This document shows, piece by piece, positions 16,492-25,152 of a DNA stretch of 64,000 nucleotides. Each line of letters opens with the position of its first letter. Within the stretch, counting starts at the first letter, position 1. This stretch comes from Clostridia bacterium. GTDB lineage: Bacteria; Bacillota; Clostridia; Oscillospirales; Acutalibacteraceae. The notes under the pieces are model-generated. The model was not told the DNA's origin. It saw only the letters and a program-made list of their open reading frames with translations, and ran no database searches. The DNA lies in contig JAFQCH010000042.1 in NCBI GenBank assembly GCA_017416485.1, forward strand, positions 45,912-109,911, written 5' to 3'. Both the position numbers and the translations under genes were made by a program.

Positions 16492-17400
16492 TTATCTGCC
16501 TGCAAGTTTATTGCAATGATCCTGCATAATGATGGCACCTGCAAAGGGGCAGAAAATGCCGAGGATCAGGCACAAAGTTGCAATATTTTCATTTTTTCCG
16601 TTTGCTTTCAGATGCGCTTCCAGTTTTTGCCCGTGGATATAAAACCAATAGATTGAATAAAACGGCACAAAGCCGCACAACAGGCACTGTGCAACAGGAT
16701 TCATCCGCTGTGAACCGTTTACACGGTTAAGATACTCGGTCATGCGATAAACCCAATACATGTATCCGATCCCCAGCGTAAGCAGCCACAGCACGATCAA
16801 AGTGCCCAGCGACATAAAAGCATCCGCATCATCGGCAACCGTATTCTGCTGATAAGCATTCTGCGCAAAATCCGACTGCATGTTTTCATATCTGTTTTCA
16901 GGGTTTTCATCCTCCGACGGCATCTGCCACGCGGGCTGTTCGGAATCGGGCGCAGTGCCGGAATCGGAAGACGGCTGTCCTTTTTTCTGGTTCAGACCGA
17001 AAAACACCATCGCCACCAATACACAACCGCCGATTTTCATCAGCCATGAAAAAACGGACAGCACAGTCGTCAGCAAAGCACTGCTCATCACTGCCGTCAT
17101 CAAACCGCTGCTCATGGCATCTGTTACCATCATAACAAATGCACTGATCGTCATAGTTGCAACTGCAAGCATCGGCAACACAATACTGCCGATCAGCAGA
17201 ACCGTACCTGCAATGAACATATTTTTCATCTTTTTGTCATGTTTGAATTGTTTGTATTTGGATGCACAAATGCAAACAAACACAAGCCCCGCCATGGCAA
17301 CGACCGTAGACAAATAAGAGCCGAAGAAATCAAATGCCAAAGCACCGAAATCCATAGAACCAAAATCAACAGTCCCAAGGTCAAAATTATTGATTTCCAT
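16492..17400 (-). CDS. DUF4234-type membrane protein
   Basis: 302 residues. An N-terminal acidic stretch (NNFDLGTVDFGSMDFGAL), two to three membrane helices with Met/Thr-rich segments, a polar Gln/Asn/Ser/Pro linker, then a DUF4234-like half with GTLIVLWLLTLGIGYMYWVYRM, CGFVPFYSIYWFYIHGQKLE and a last helix. The second half matches the plan of the protein at 6973-8208 but lacks SHOCT. AAAGGATG precedes the ATG. Function unknown, probably a cytoplasmic-membrane protein. Confidence 0.7.
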   Translation of the reverse strand: MEINNFDLGTVDFGSMDFGALAFDFFGSYLSTVVAMAGLVFVCICASKYKQFKHDKKMKNMFIAGTVLLIGSIVLPMLAVATMTISAFVMMVTDAMSSGLMTAVMSSALLTTVLSVFSWLMKIGGCVLVAMVFFGLNQKKGQPSSDSGTAPDSEQPAWQMPSEDENPENRYENMQSDFAQNAYQQNTVADDADAFMSLGTLIVLWLLTLGIGYMYWVYRMTEYLNRVNGSQRMNPVAQCLLCGFVPFYSIYWFYIHGQKLEAHLKANGKNENIATLCLILGIFCPFAGAIIMQDHCNKLAGR

Positions 17401-17532
17401 ACAAACACATCCTTTCTGTTTTGTACTTCTATTATATTCCGTCAGGCAACAAAAACAAACAGCACAATGTGCAGAAAGTCAACCGCATTTTTTGCAAAAA
17501 GTGAAAAATTCAGTCCTTCTTTTTGCAAACTG

Positions 17533-19779
17533 TTATTCTTCAAGCCCCACAGACACGCGCAGAATCAGTCGGGCATCATTTGCGGTAATCTGTCCATCCT
17601 TATCAACATCGGCAATTCTTATTTTTGCATCTGCAATATTTTCCAAACCAACAGATGTACGCAATGCCAATCTTGCATCGGCAGATTCAAGCTTGCCGTT
17701 TTCATCCGCATCACCCCACAAATAAGCAAAGTGAACCGTTGCAGCATTCGAACCATTGAAGTTCCCTTTGATACCTTCAATCTGATTCCAGTCTTTTTCA
17801 CAGCCGTTGTAATAAACATCATTCAACTTATAGTGCCAATAGAAGGAACCGGTCTCCATTATTTTCAAACCGCTTCCGATGTACACAGCGGACAGTTGCT
17901 CACATTCATTAAAGGCATTCCTGTTGATGATTTCCACACTATCGGGCAAGGAAACGGAAGTCAACTTTGGGCAATTATAAAAAGCTGATTCAGCAATAAG
18001 TCTTATTCCGTCTTTTATTGCATAACTGCCGGAAATACTTTCATTGACATTCAGCAGACAATCGTCGATGCAAAAAACATTGTTGAGCCAGCTTGCCGAG
18101 TTGTTATACATGGCAGTATTCAGAAAAGCATCCGCACCGATATGCTGCACCGTTTCGGGAATGGTGATTGCCGAAAGCTTTGTGCAACCGTTAAAAACAT
18201 GCTGGTCGATTTCCGTCAATCCGTCGGGCAGATTCATGGTTTGCAAGGATGTGCAATTTCTGAATGCACTGTATTCCAGCTTTTTGATTGAATCCGCAAG
18301 CTGAACATTTGTAAGCTTTGTGCACCCCAGCAAAGCCTGCATCGGGAGCATAGACAAGCCTTTTCCGAAGCTTACGCTTGTAAGCGAAGTACAGTTCATA
18401 AAAACCGAATTATACAATTGCGTAACACTGTCGGGAATGCTGACAGCTGCAAGACTGGCACAGCCCTCAAATGCTGAAATGCCGATTGTTGTCAGATTTC
18501 CGTCAGCAGCAAAATCAACTGATTTCAATGCCGTACAGTTCTGAAAAACCCTGTCTTCGATTTTTTTGACACTTGCAGGAATGGAAATTGCGGTCAATGC
18601 CGTATTTCCAAATGCATCATCGGCAATATTTTCAAGCGAATCGCCGAATGCAACCGTTTTCAGAGCCTTGCAATTATAAAATGCCTTGCTGCCGATATGT
18701 GTAAGGCTGTCAGGCAGAGACACCGAGGTGATATATGGATTTTGCAGAAATGCACTGTCGCCGATAAATACAACACCATCCGGAATATTGAGTGTTGTTA
18801 TATTCAGTGCCGCAGGACAGACAATCAGCTGCGACATATCCTTTTTGTACAGGATTCCATCCGCAGTGGTATATGATGCATTTTCTGCCGACACCATGAT
18901 CTTCTGCAGCTTCGTGCAACCATCAAATGTGGAAATTCTGAGTCCTTCCATGCTTTTTCCGAATGTGATTTCTTTGAGATTTTCACAGCCGCTGAACACC
19001 GATCCTTGCAAGGATTTCAAACCGTCCCCGATCACAACCGTTTCGAGTGATTCGCAATACTGAAATGCATAGGTCCCGACTCTTGTCACACTGTCGGGAA
19101 TTGTAAGCGAAACAAGACTCTTGCATCCGGAAAAGGCGTCTGATTCAATTGTTTTCACGCCATTGCCGATGGACAGCGTTTTCAGATTCACACAAGACTT
19201 GAATGCCGAATCGTCAATCAAAGTTATATTGTCCGGAATTGTAACGGAGGTCAATTGCTCCCAACCGCTGAATGTATATCGGTCTATTTCCGTTATCTCA
19301 GAAGAAACAACCACAGAGGTCGGCTTGTTTCCGTTTACATACAACTGCGTTGCATAGCGCATCGGATTGGAGTTGCTTGAATTAAAGGTGATCTTCTGCC
19401 ATGCCTCCAGATCGCTGATACGCACCGTCTGCAAGGCATCACACGCATTGAATGCATCATAACCGATTCTGGTGACAGTAGAAGGAATGGTAATTTCCGT
19501 CAGAGATTTACATGTATAGAATGCATTATTGCCAATGCTCGTGATTCCTTCAGAGATGATAACTTTTTTGATTTTGTCCTTCTCCATGTACCATGGGGTT
19601 CTTGTGTAGTTTTCATAATCAGCCATATCACCCGTCCCTGTCAGTGTCAGCACACCTGTTTTGCTCAGGGTATAACTTGCGGCATCTGCAATCGGCAAGG
19701 CGATCACCATACCGTTCAGCAGCATCACAACAAATAAAAGTACACTTGTCACAGCTTTTGCAAGTTTCTTTTTCAGCAT
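17533..19779 (-). CDS. Secreted BspA-like leucine-rich repeat protein with dockerin
   Basis: 748 residues from ATG 19779 (AAAGGATG 6 bases upstream; a longer frame lacks a site). After the signal peptide (ending PIADAAS) come about 20 LRR_5 (BspA/TpLRR) repeats of about 23 residues with the pattern LTSVTIPDSVTxIGxxAFxxC, including KLSAITIPETVQHIG near the end. The last ~65 residues are a dockerin (GDADENGKLESADARLALR and DVDKDGQITANDARLILR). BspA-type proteins are surface adhesins; the dockerin suggests docking to a cohesin scaffold. No cohesin is coded in this window. Confidence 0.92.
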   Translation of the reverse strand: MLKKKLAKAVTSVLLFVVMLLNGMVIALPIADAASYTLSKTGVLTLTGTGDMADYENYTRTPWYMEKDKIKKVIISEGITSIGNNAFYTCKSLTEITIPSTVTRIGYDAFNACDALQTVRISDLEAWQKITFNSSNSNPMRYATQLYVNGNKPTSVVVSSEITEIDRYTFSGWEQLTSVTIPDNITLIDDSAFKSCVNLKTLSIGNGVKTIESDAFSGCKSLVSLTIPDSVTRVGTYAFQYCESLETVVIGDGLKSLQGSVFSGCENLKEITFGKSMEGLRISTFDGCTKLQKIMVSAENASYTTADGILYKKDMSQLIVCPAALNITTLNIPDGVVFIGDSAFLQNPYITSVSLPDSLTHIGSKAFYNCKALKTVAFGDSLENIADDAFGNTALTAISIPASVKKIEDRVFQNCTALKSVDFAADGNLTTIGISAFEGCASLAAVSIPDSVTQLYNSVFMNCTSLTSVSFGKGLSMLPMQALLGCTKLTNVQLADSIKKLEYSAFRNCTSLQTMNLPDGLTEIDQHVFNGCTKLSAITIPETVQHIGADAFLNTAMYNNSASWLNNVFCIDDCLLNVNESISGSYAIKDGIRLIAESAFYNCPKLTSVSLPDSVEIINRNAFNECEQLSAVYIGSGLKIMETGSFYWHYKLNDVYYNGCEKDWNQIEGIKGNFNGSNAATVHFAYLWGDADENGKLESADARLALRTSVGLENIADAKIRIADVDKDGQITANDARLILRVSVGLEE

Positions 19780-19886
19780 AAAAACCATCCTTTCATGCAT
19801 ATCGTTCTGCTTCATGCGTGTTGTAAAAATAAATCATATAAAATCATAAATATGTTTTAAATACGAATTGCAAAAATATTGTTTTT

Positions 19887-20441
19887 TTAGTTTATTTCGC
19901 TTTCTGTTCCTGCTTTTGCAATCTGCAAAAGTTCTTCGTCGATCACCGCAGTCGGACGCATGGAATGCACATTCCTGCACAGCATGGCAATGAACTGTTG
20001 TTCGTCCTTCATGTGACGGGAAATGAACACATTACCGCCGTAAACGGTACTCTTGATACGAATACCGTATAAGCCGATCAGCGGAAATTTCACCGCACGC
20101 ACGGCATAGATGTCCGTATACGGAATCCATACCGAAATCATAATCTTTCCGCGAGGCACACGCACACGCAGCTTACGGTCAAAAAATTCAACCTCCGTAA
20201 GCAAAGCCACAAAAATCAACGGCAGAAAAGCGGTAATAGCAATAAAACCGAGCACGAGCACCATCAAGAATTTGTCACTGAAAAACGAAATAATCGATTC
20301 CTTTGAAAACAACTCACCCGAACCGAACCACATCGTTGCGGTATACACATACGCAACCGCTGAAAAAACAACAAACCAGCCGATTGCAATCAGAAAAATA
20401 CGGATATATTTCTTGTATGAATATCTGTATTTGTATTTCAT
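19887..20441 (-). CDS. Membrane protein with PH-like cytoplasmic domain
   Basis: 184 residues from ATG 20441, behind a G-rich stretch (AAGGGGGGGG) that can serve as RBS; an upstream ATG in frame would add a Cys/Phe-rich 39-residue lead with no site. Two membrane helices (IRIFLIAIGWFVVFSAVAY and LMVLVLGFIAITAFLPLIF) are followed by a beta-rich domain (VEFFDRKLRVRVPRGKIMIS, IPYTDIYAVRAVKFPLIGLYG, GNVFISRH) resembling bacterial PH (bPH2/YdbS-type) folds. Function unknown. It lies 113 bp after the next upstream membrane gene. Confidence 0.65.
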   Translation of the reverse strand: MKYKYRYSYKKYIRIFLIAIGWFVVFSAVAYVYTATMWFGSGELFSKESIISFFSDKFLMVLVLGFIAITAFLPLIFVALLTEVEFFDRKLRVRVPRGKIMISVWIPYTDIYAVRAVKFPLIGLYGIRIKSTVYGGNVFISRHMKDEQQFIAMLCRNVHSMRPTAVIDEELLQIAKAGTESEIN

Positions 20442-20554
20442 ACCAACAGCCCCCCCTTCTTTTATTGTATTTTCATTATACAATAAAGTTTTTCTGTACT
20501 CGACAGCAAAAAGTGCAAAAAGAGAAAGGTGTTTTTTGCAAAAACTGCAAAAAA

Positions 20555-21415
20555 TCAAACCAAGCGGATCTTTTTTGCCAGCTGTTCACCGTCGGCAAAA
20601 ATGAAGCTTCTGCCCTTGCCGTCAAATTGAGCAACAAATTCATGTCCGTTCAGGGTTGCCTGCAAGGTATGTTCAAATTCAATCGTTGCAATGTATTCGT
20701 CATACACCCTGCCGTCAATGACCAGTTCATTGACATTCTTCACTCTGCGGAAAACGATTTTGTGACCGAAGGCCTCTGCTTCCACAAAAATCCTTGCCTT
20801 GATTTCCATATCCGCATCACGCAGTGGGATGGAGTTGCCGAGCATATCGACCTTGTTTTCCGGCTCGTCGTCACCCTCGTCAAGCACCAGCACTTCCTCG
20901 GCAGGCTGTTGCTTGAGATCACGGTATGTAATTATGCCTCGCACCAGAGAAACCACGACCCATGCATGAATCACGATATCAAAAATATTATCTGCGTTCA
21001 GTCCTGTAAAAATGACCATCACAACGGTATCAATCACAAAAAACACAAGTGCAAAAATCAACCAGCCGATTTTTTTCTTTCTTGCGAAAATGTAGGCAAG
21101 CACATACAGCAACAAAATCACAGCCGCAACGGCAAGCATGATCACAAGCAGCGATTTGTCCGCAAACAGCGGGTCTTCAAGATCCGCATACACCTCTGCC
21201 GGATACATACCGCAGAAATACATACCGTAATCGGCTGCAAGGTACGGAAGAAAGGCCGAAAACAGGAAATAACGGTTGCTGTTTGTTACCAACAGGACAA
21301 TATTGATAACCGTCATCAAAACAACGACAAGCAAATTGGAAACAGCACTTTTGTAGCGCAATTCAAGCTGTTGCTTCGGGGTTTTATTCGCCTGTTGTCT
21401 GTTTTTGTTGTTCAT
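20555..21415 (-). CDS. Membrane protein, 4 TM with soluble C-terminal domain
   Basis: 286 residues from ATG 21415, with AAAGGATG 9 bases upstream. Four hydrophobic segments in the first ~160 residues, then an acidic linker (EVLVLDEGDDEPENKVDMLG) and a beta-rich domain (DADMEIKARIFVEAEAFGHK, GRVYDEYIATIEFEHTLQA) that ends FIFADGEQLAKKIRLV. The C-terminal part reads like a small cytoplasmic beta-sandwich. I do not recognise the family. It has its own consensus promoter at 21480-21509 and may be cotranscribed with the PH-like gene. Confidence 0.65.
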   Translation of the reverse strand: MNNKNRQQANKTPKQQLELRYKSAVSNLLVVVLMTVINIVLLVTNSNRYFLFSAFLPYLAADYGMYFCGMYPAEVYADLEDPLFADKSLLVIMLAVAAVILLLYVLAYIFARKKKIGWLIFALVFFVIDTVVMVIFTGLNADNIFDIVIHAWVVVSLVRGIITYRDLKQQPAEEVLVLDEGDDEPENKVDMLGNSIPLRDADMEIKARIFVEAEAFGHKIVFRRVKNVNELVIDGRVYDEYIATIEFEHTLQATLNGHEFVAQFDGKGRSFIFADGEQLAKKIRLV

Positions 21416-21479
21416 GAAACACACCATCCTTTTCTTCCACAGCAAATCTGTTTTTTTGCATTAAATAATATTTATTTAC

Positions 21480-21509
21480 ATTATAACACGAATTTGTACA
21501 CATTGTCAA
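21480..21509 (-). promoter_or_regulatory. Sigma-A promoter
   Basis: Minus strand TTGACA (21509-21504), 18 bp, TATAAT (21485-21480), upstream of the 4-TM protein gene. The remaining spacer up to 21644 is very AT-rich and shows nothing else clear. Confidence 0.75.
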
Positions 21510-21644
21510 CCTGCTTATCAGCAAATGCCACTATAACATTATTTTAATGTGATGTCATTTTTAATATCATTTTACATTGCATATTGTATCATATTTTAAC
21601 AACACTTGTCAATATATAATAAATATTGAAAGTGAGTGATATAA

Positions 21645-21830
21645 ATGATGAAAAATGAACCCCTCAAAATAAAAAAGCGAGGAGAAGACGGAAACCGTGT
21701 TATAACCGTCAGAATCCGTGAAGAAATTCTTTCGGCACTCGATACAATTGCAAACGAAAACAATTATTCCCGAAATGAACTGATTAACATTATTCTTGAA
21801 TACGGTGTCAAGAATATTGAAATTGAATAA
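21645..21830 (+). CDS. Ribbon-helix-helix (CopG/Arc-type) small protein
   Basis: 61 residues. A basic start (NEPLKIKKRGEDGNR) is followed by the beta strand VITVRIREEILSALDTIA and the helix-turn-helix pair NNYSRNELINIILEYGVK, the RHH fold of Arc/CopG/MetJ. Such single-domain proteins bind DNA as dimers. It stands alone, with no toxin partner on either side, so it is more likely a free regulator or a core-genome RHH protein than an antitoxin. GAAAGTGAG may be its weak RBS. Confidence 0.75.
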   Translation: MMKNEPLKIKKRGEDGNRVITVRIREEILSALDTIANENNYSRNELINIILEYGVKNIEIE

Positions 21831-21833
21831 TTA

Positions 21834-21876
21834 TCAAAAAAAAACAGCACAAACCGTGTAAACGGTCTGTGCTGTT
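21834..21876 (-). terminator. thrS terminator
   Basis: Minus strand AACAGCACAGACCG-TTTACA-CGGTTTGTGCTGTT (21876-21843) followed by TTTTTTG. One G.U pair. Confidence 0.9.
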
Positions 21877-21883
21877 ACATTAT

Positions 21884-23830
21884 TTAGCCGCGGATGCGCT
21901 TGGTGGTCAGGTCATCCGTTGCGATGGCGATGAATTCGTCAATGGGCATGGAGCCGATGTCGCCTTCGCCTCTGCGGCGGACAGAAACGGTTCCTTCTTC
22001 GGCTTCCTTGTCACCGATGACAAGCATATAAGGCAGTTTCTGCAACTGTGCTTCACGCAGTTTGTAGCCGAGCTTTTCGTTTCTGTAATCGGTGGTCACA
22101 CGGAAGCCGAGAGCTGCAAGCTTCTTTTCGAGTGCTTCGGCTGCATCGTGGTGACGGTCCGCGATGGGCACAATGCGCATCTGCTCGGGAGCCAGCCACA
22201 GCGGGAATGCACCTGCATACTTTTCGATCAGCAGAGCAAGGGTGCGTTCATAGCAACCGATGGATGTGCGGTGGATAATGTAGGGGTTCTTCTTTGCACC
22301 GTCTGCATCCACGTAAACCATACCGAATTTTTCGGCAAGCATCTGATCGATCTGAATGGTGATGAGGGTGTCTTCCTTGCCGAATACGTTGCGGATCTGA
22401 ATATCGAGCTTCGGACCGTAGAATGCGGCTTCACCGATGCCGACCTTATATTCAATGCCGAGATCATCAAGGATGGTCTTCATAATACCCTGTGCTTCGT
22501 CCCACTGTTCGGGCGTGCCGATATACTTTTCGGTATCGGCGGGATCCCACTGCGAGAAACGGTAGGAAACATCTTCGTACAGACCGAGGGTCTTGAGCAT
22601 ATAAATTGCCATTTCAAGACAGCCGCGGAATTCATCTTCAAGCTGTTCGGGCAGGCACATCAGATGGCCTTCGGAAATGGTGAACTGACGAACACGGATC
22701 AGACCGTGCATTTCACCACTGGATTCGTTACGGAACAGGGTTGAAGTTTCGTTGTAACGAAGCGGCAGATCACGATAGGAACGGGCACGGTTAAGATATG
22801 CCTGATACTGGAACGGGCAGGTCATGGGACGAAGTGCAAAGACTTCGTCATCCTTTTCAGGATCACCGAGCACGAACATGCCGTCACGGTAATGATCCCA
22901 GTGTCCGGATACCTTATAAAGATCGCTCTTTGCCATGAAGGGGGTCTTGGTCAGCTGCCAGCCATGGGCGGCTTCGGTGTCTTCCACAAAACGCTGCAGG
23001 GTCTGGATGATCTTTGCACCCTTGGGCAGCATGATGGGAAGTCCCTGGCCGATGAGTTCGCTGGTGGTGAACAGCTCCAGTTCTCTGCCGAGCTTGTTGT
23101 GGTCGCGCTTGCGTGCTTCTTCCTGCTGGGTGATATAAGCATCCAGTTCGCTCTGCTTCGGGAATGCAGTGCCGTAAACGCGCTGCAACATCTTGTTCTT
23201 GGAATCGCCTCTCCAGTAAGCACCGGTGCAGGCGGTGAGTTTGAATGCCTTGACAAGCCCTGTCTGTATCAGGTGCGGGCCTGCGCACAGTTCAATGAAT
23301 TCGCCCTGTTTATAGAATGTAATGCTTTCACCCTTGCCGGCGTGTTCAGCAATTAGCTCAACCTTGTAGGGTTCGTTCTTTTCGTTCATAAGTGCGGTGG
23401 CTTCGTCTGCACTCATTTCAATGCGTTCAAGTTCAAGATTTTCGGAAACGATCTTCTTCATTTCCTTTTCGAGCTTTTCAAGAACTTCCTGTGTGAAAGG
23501 AACATCCACATCAAAGTCATAATAGAAGCCGTTTTCAACAGCGGGGCCGATGGTCAGTTTGGCATTGGGATACAGTCTTTTGACTGCCTGTGCCAGAATG
23601 TGGGATGCGGTATGGCGGAAGGTCTTTTTTCCTTCTTCGTCTTCAAAAGTAAGGATCTGCAGTTCGCAATCACCATCAATGACGGTGCGTAGGTCTTTGA
23701 CCTCGCCGTTTACTTTGCAGCAGCAGGCACTCTTGTAAAGGCCCATGCTGATTTGTTTGCAGATTTCAGCGGCGGTCAATCCGTTGTCGAATTCTCTGAC
23801 AACGCCGCCTTTGAGCGTAATGTTTGCCAT
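21884..23830 (-). CDS. thrS: Threonyl-tRNA synthetase
   Basis: Charges tRNA-Thr. 648 residues from MANITLKGG (AAAGG upstream). Domain order: TGS (1-60), editing/TGS-linked second domain with HTASHILAQAV and the conserved CAGPH-type metal site, class II core with motif 2 (RNESSGEMHGLIRVRQF) and motif 3 (HRTSIGCYERTLALLIE), then an anticodon-binding domain (ALGFRVTTDYRNEKLGYKLREAQ, PYMLVIGDKEA). All hallmarks present, length usual. Controlled by a T-box leader at 23872-24109. Confidence 0.97.
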   Translation of the reverse strand: MANITLKGGVVREFDNGLTAAEICKQISMGLYKSACCCKVNGEVKDLRTVIDGDCELQILTFEDEEGKKTFRHTASHILAQAVKRLYPNAKLTIGPAVENGFYYDFDVDVPFTQEVLEKLEKEMKKIVSENLELERIEMSADEATALMNEKNEPYKVELIAEHAGKGESITFYKQGEFIELCAGPHLIQTGLVKAFKLTACTGAYWRGDSKNKMLQRVYGTAFPKQSELDAYITQQEEARKRDHNKLGRELELFTTSELIGQGLPIMLPKGAKIIQTLQRFVEDTEAAHGWQLTKTPFMAKSDLYKVSGHWDHYRDGMFVLGDPEKDDEVFALRPMTCPFQYQAYLNRARSYRDLPLRYNETSTLFRNESSGEMHGLIRVRQFTISEGHLMCLPEQLEDEFRGCLEMAIYMLKTLGLYEDVSYRFSQWDPADTEKYIGTPEQWDEAQGIMKTILDDLGIEYKVGIGEAAFYGPKLDIQIRNVFGKEDTLITIQIDQMLAEKFGMVYVDADGAKKNPYIIHRTSIGCYERTLALLIEKYAGAFPLWLAPEQMRIVPIADRHHDAAEALEKKLAALGFRVTTDYRNEKLGYKLREAQLQKLPYMLVIGDKEAEEGTVSVRRRGEGDIGSMPIDEFIAIATDDLTTKRIRG

Positions 23831-23871
23831 GTGTATCAACCTTTCTATATAATGTAATATATTATATGGGA

Positions 23872-24109
23872 TGAAAAAACAGCTTCACCCCTAACGCGGG
23901 ATGAAGCTGCAAGCTCCACGGTTCCACCCGGTTTGCGGCAAAATGCCGCCACCTCAAAAAACTTTAACGCAGTCTATACGGCGACCTTATTTCGGTGCGC
24001 ACTCGGGAGTGGTAACATCTTTTTTGCATCTGCACCGTTCGCAGCAAACACGGCACTCTCTGAAAAATGCGTTGTTAAAAGACATCTTCTCCGTCACAGA
24101 GATGTCTTT
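23872..24109 (-). ncRNA. T-box leader (tRNA-Thr sensing)
   Basis: The antiterminator T-box sequence GGGTGGAACCGTGG is at 23928-23915 on the minus strand, followed by a terminator hairpin (AGCTTCATCCC/GGGGTGAAGCT, 23908-23881) and T6. Upstream are an AGAGAGUG K-turn-like motif and a base pair AACGCA/TGCGTT closing stem I. An extra hairpin AAAGACATCT/AGATGTCTTT lies at the 5' end. ACC and ACU triplets are both present; I cannot decide which is the specifier from sequence alone. Confidence 0.92.
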
Positions 24110-24137
24110 ATTATAAATCATTTGCCCCGTTTGTCAA
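24110..24137 (-). promoter_or_regulatory. Sigma-A promoter of the thrS T-box
   Basis: Minus strand TTGACA (24137-24132), 16 bp, TATAAT (24115-24110). The interval to the divergent rpmG promoter at 24188 is AT-rich with no gene. Confidence 0.85.
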
Positions 24138-24187
24138 TAGTTTTCGCAAAATTTGAAAAAATTCCCCTGAAAATTTAAAAATAATAC

Positions 24188-24216
24188 TTGACTTTACAGG
24201 GGGCATATGCTATATT
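24188..24216 (+). promoter_or_regulatory. Sigma-A promoter of rpmG-secE-nusG
   Basis: TTGACT (24188-24193), 17 bp, TATATT (24211-24216). The leader up to 24323 has a hairpin CTTTTCCG/CGGAAAAG (about 24254-24282); no known leader class recognised. Confidence 0.75.
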
Positions 24217-24323
24217 GTCTATACCTCTTAGAGGGTTCTTTTTTTGTGCCCTTCTTTTCCGAAAATTAGGCAATCGGAAAAGGAAAAAGAGGGAGGCCAA
24301 ATAAAATCGGAGGTGCCGTTAGA

Positions 24324-24473
24324 ATGAGAGTCAAAATTACTCTTGCCTGCACAGAGTGCAAACAGCGTAACTACAACACCATGAAAAACAAAAAGAACAC
24401 GCCTGACAGAGTAGAGTTCAACAAGTACTGCAGATTCTGCAGAAAACACACTCTCCACAGAGAAACCAAGTAA
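24324..24473 (+). CDS. rpmG: Ribosomal protein L33 (zinc form)
   Basis: 49-residue large-subunit protein. [19 protein letters not shown] and [14 protein letters not shown] give the CxxC...CxxC zinc ribbon typical of the C+ L33 form. CGGAGG lies 9 bases upstream. It opens the classical rpmG-secE-nusG order; the gap to secE is 63 bp. Confidence 0.97.
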   Translation: MRVKITLACTECKQRNYNTMKNKKNTPDRVEFNKYCRFCRKHTLHRETK

Positions 24474-24536
24474 GGCATTTGTTCTCACTGCGGATTTTCG
24501 CAGAATCCCTCGTGCTTTGTGAAAGGAATGAGACTT

Positions 24537-25097
24537 ATGGCAGACAACATGGACAAAAAGTTAGACAAAGAGGCTTTGAAGGCTGAAAAAGAAGCTGAAA
24601 AAGCCGCAAAAAAAGCAAAAGAAGAACGCATTAAAGCCAGCAAGCCAAAAAAAGAAGGCAATGTCTTCACCAGAGGCGGCAAAGCCATTGCAAAGTTCTT
24701 CAAGGACTTCAAGGGTGTTGCTAAAAAGGTCAGCTGGCCGGATGCAAAAACCGTCTTCAAAAACACGGGTATCGTTCTGGCAGTTGTTATCGTAGTCGGC
24801 GTTGCTGTTTACGGTGTTGACCAATTGCTGAACCTTGCGTTCTCCGGTGCATCGGATCTTGCTATCAGTGCAGGTGAATACTTCGCTGATGAAGTTGCAA
24901 CGGAAGTTGTAACCGATGCAAACGGCGAAACCGTTACGGATGCAGAAGGCAATCCCGTAACACAGGTTGTTACCGATGCTGCAACGGAAGTTGCTACTGA
25001 CGAACACGGTCATGTCGCAGACGGACATACCCATGCTGATGAAGCTGCTACCGAAGCTGTAACTGAAGAAGCTACCACAGAAGAAGCAACCGAATAA
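24537..25097 (+). CDS. secE: Preprotein translocase subunit SecE with long C-terminal extension
   Basis: Stabilises SecY in the membrane. 186 residues, against about 60-75 for a Gram-positive SecE. Residues 1-40 are a Lys/Ala/Glu-rich coiled region; 50-100 is the SecE core (KFFKDFKGVAKKVSWPDAKTV then a single TM GIVLAVVIVVGVAVYGVDQLL). After residue 102 comes an unusual ~85-residue outside tail rich in Thr, Ala and Glu with DANGETVTDAEGNPVTQVV and DEHGHVADGHTHADE. Start ATG 24537 is 9 bases past AAAGGA. Core identity is certain; the tail's role is unknown. Confidence 0.93.
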   Translation: MADNMDKKLDKEALKAEKEAEKAAKKAKEERIKASKPKKEGNVFTRGGKAIAKFFKDFKGVAKKVSWPDAKTVFKNTGIVLAVVIVVGVAVYGVDQLLNLAFSGASDLAISAGEYFADEVATEVVTDANGETVTDAEGNPVTQVVTDAATEVATDEHGHVADGHTHADEAATEAVTEEATTEEATE

Positions 25098-25152
25098 AGC
25101 ACTGCCGCTTAAATCAAGGTAAAAATTTTACGGTTTTAACGGGAGGAACACC

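Noticed and set aside
17700..19600. Periodic repeats as a CRISPR or DNA satellite
   Set aside because: They are codon-level leucine-rich repeats of about 69 bp with variable sequence inside one reading frame; no constant repeat and spacer pattern.
21645..21830. RHH gene as the antitoxin of a toxin-antitoxin pair
   Set aside because: No small partner gene on either side on the same strand; the next gene is a convergent ThrRS.
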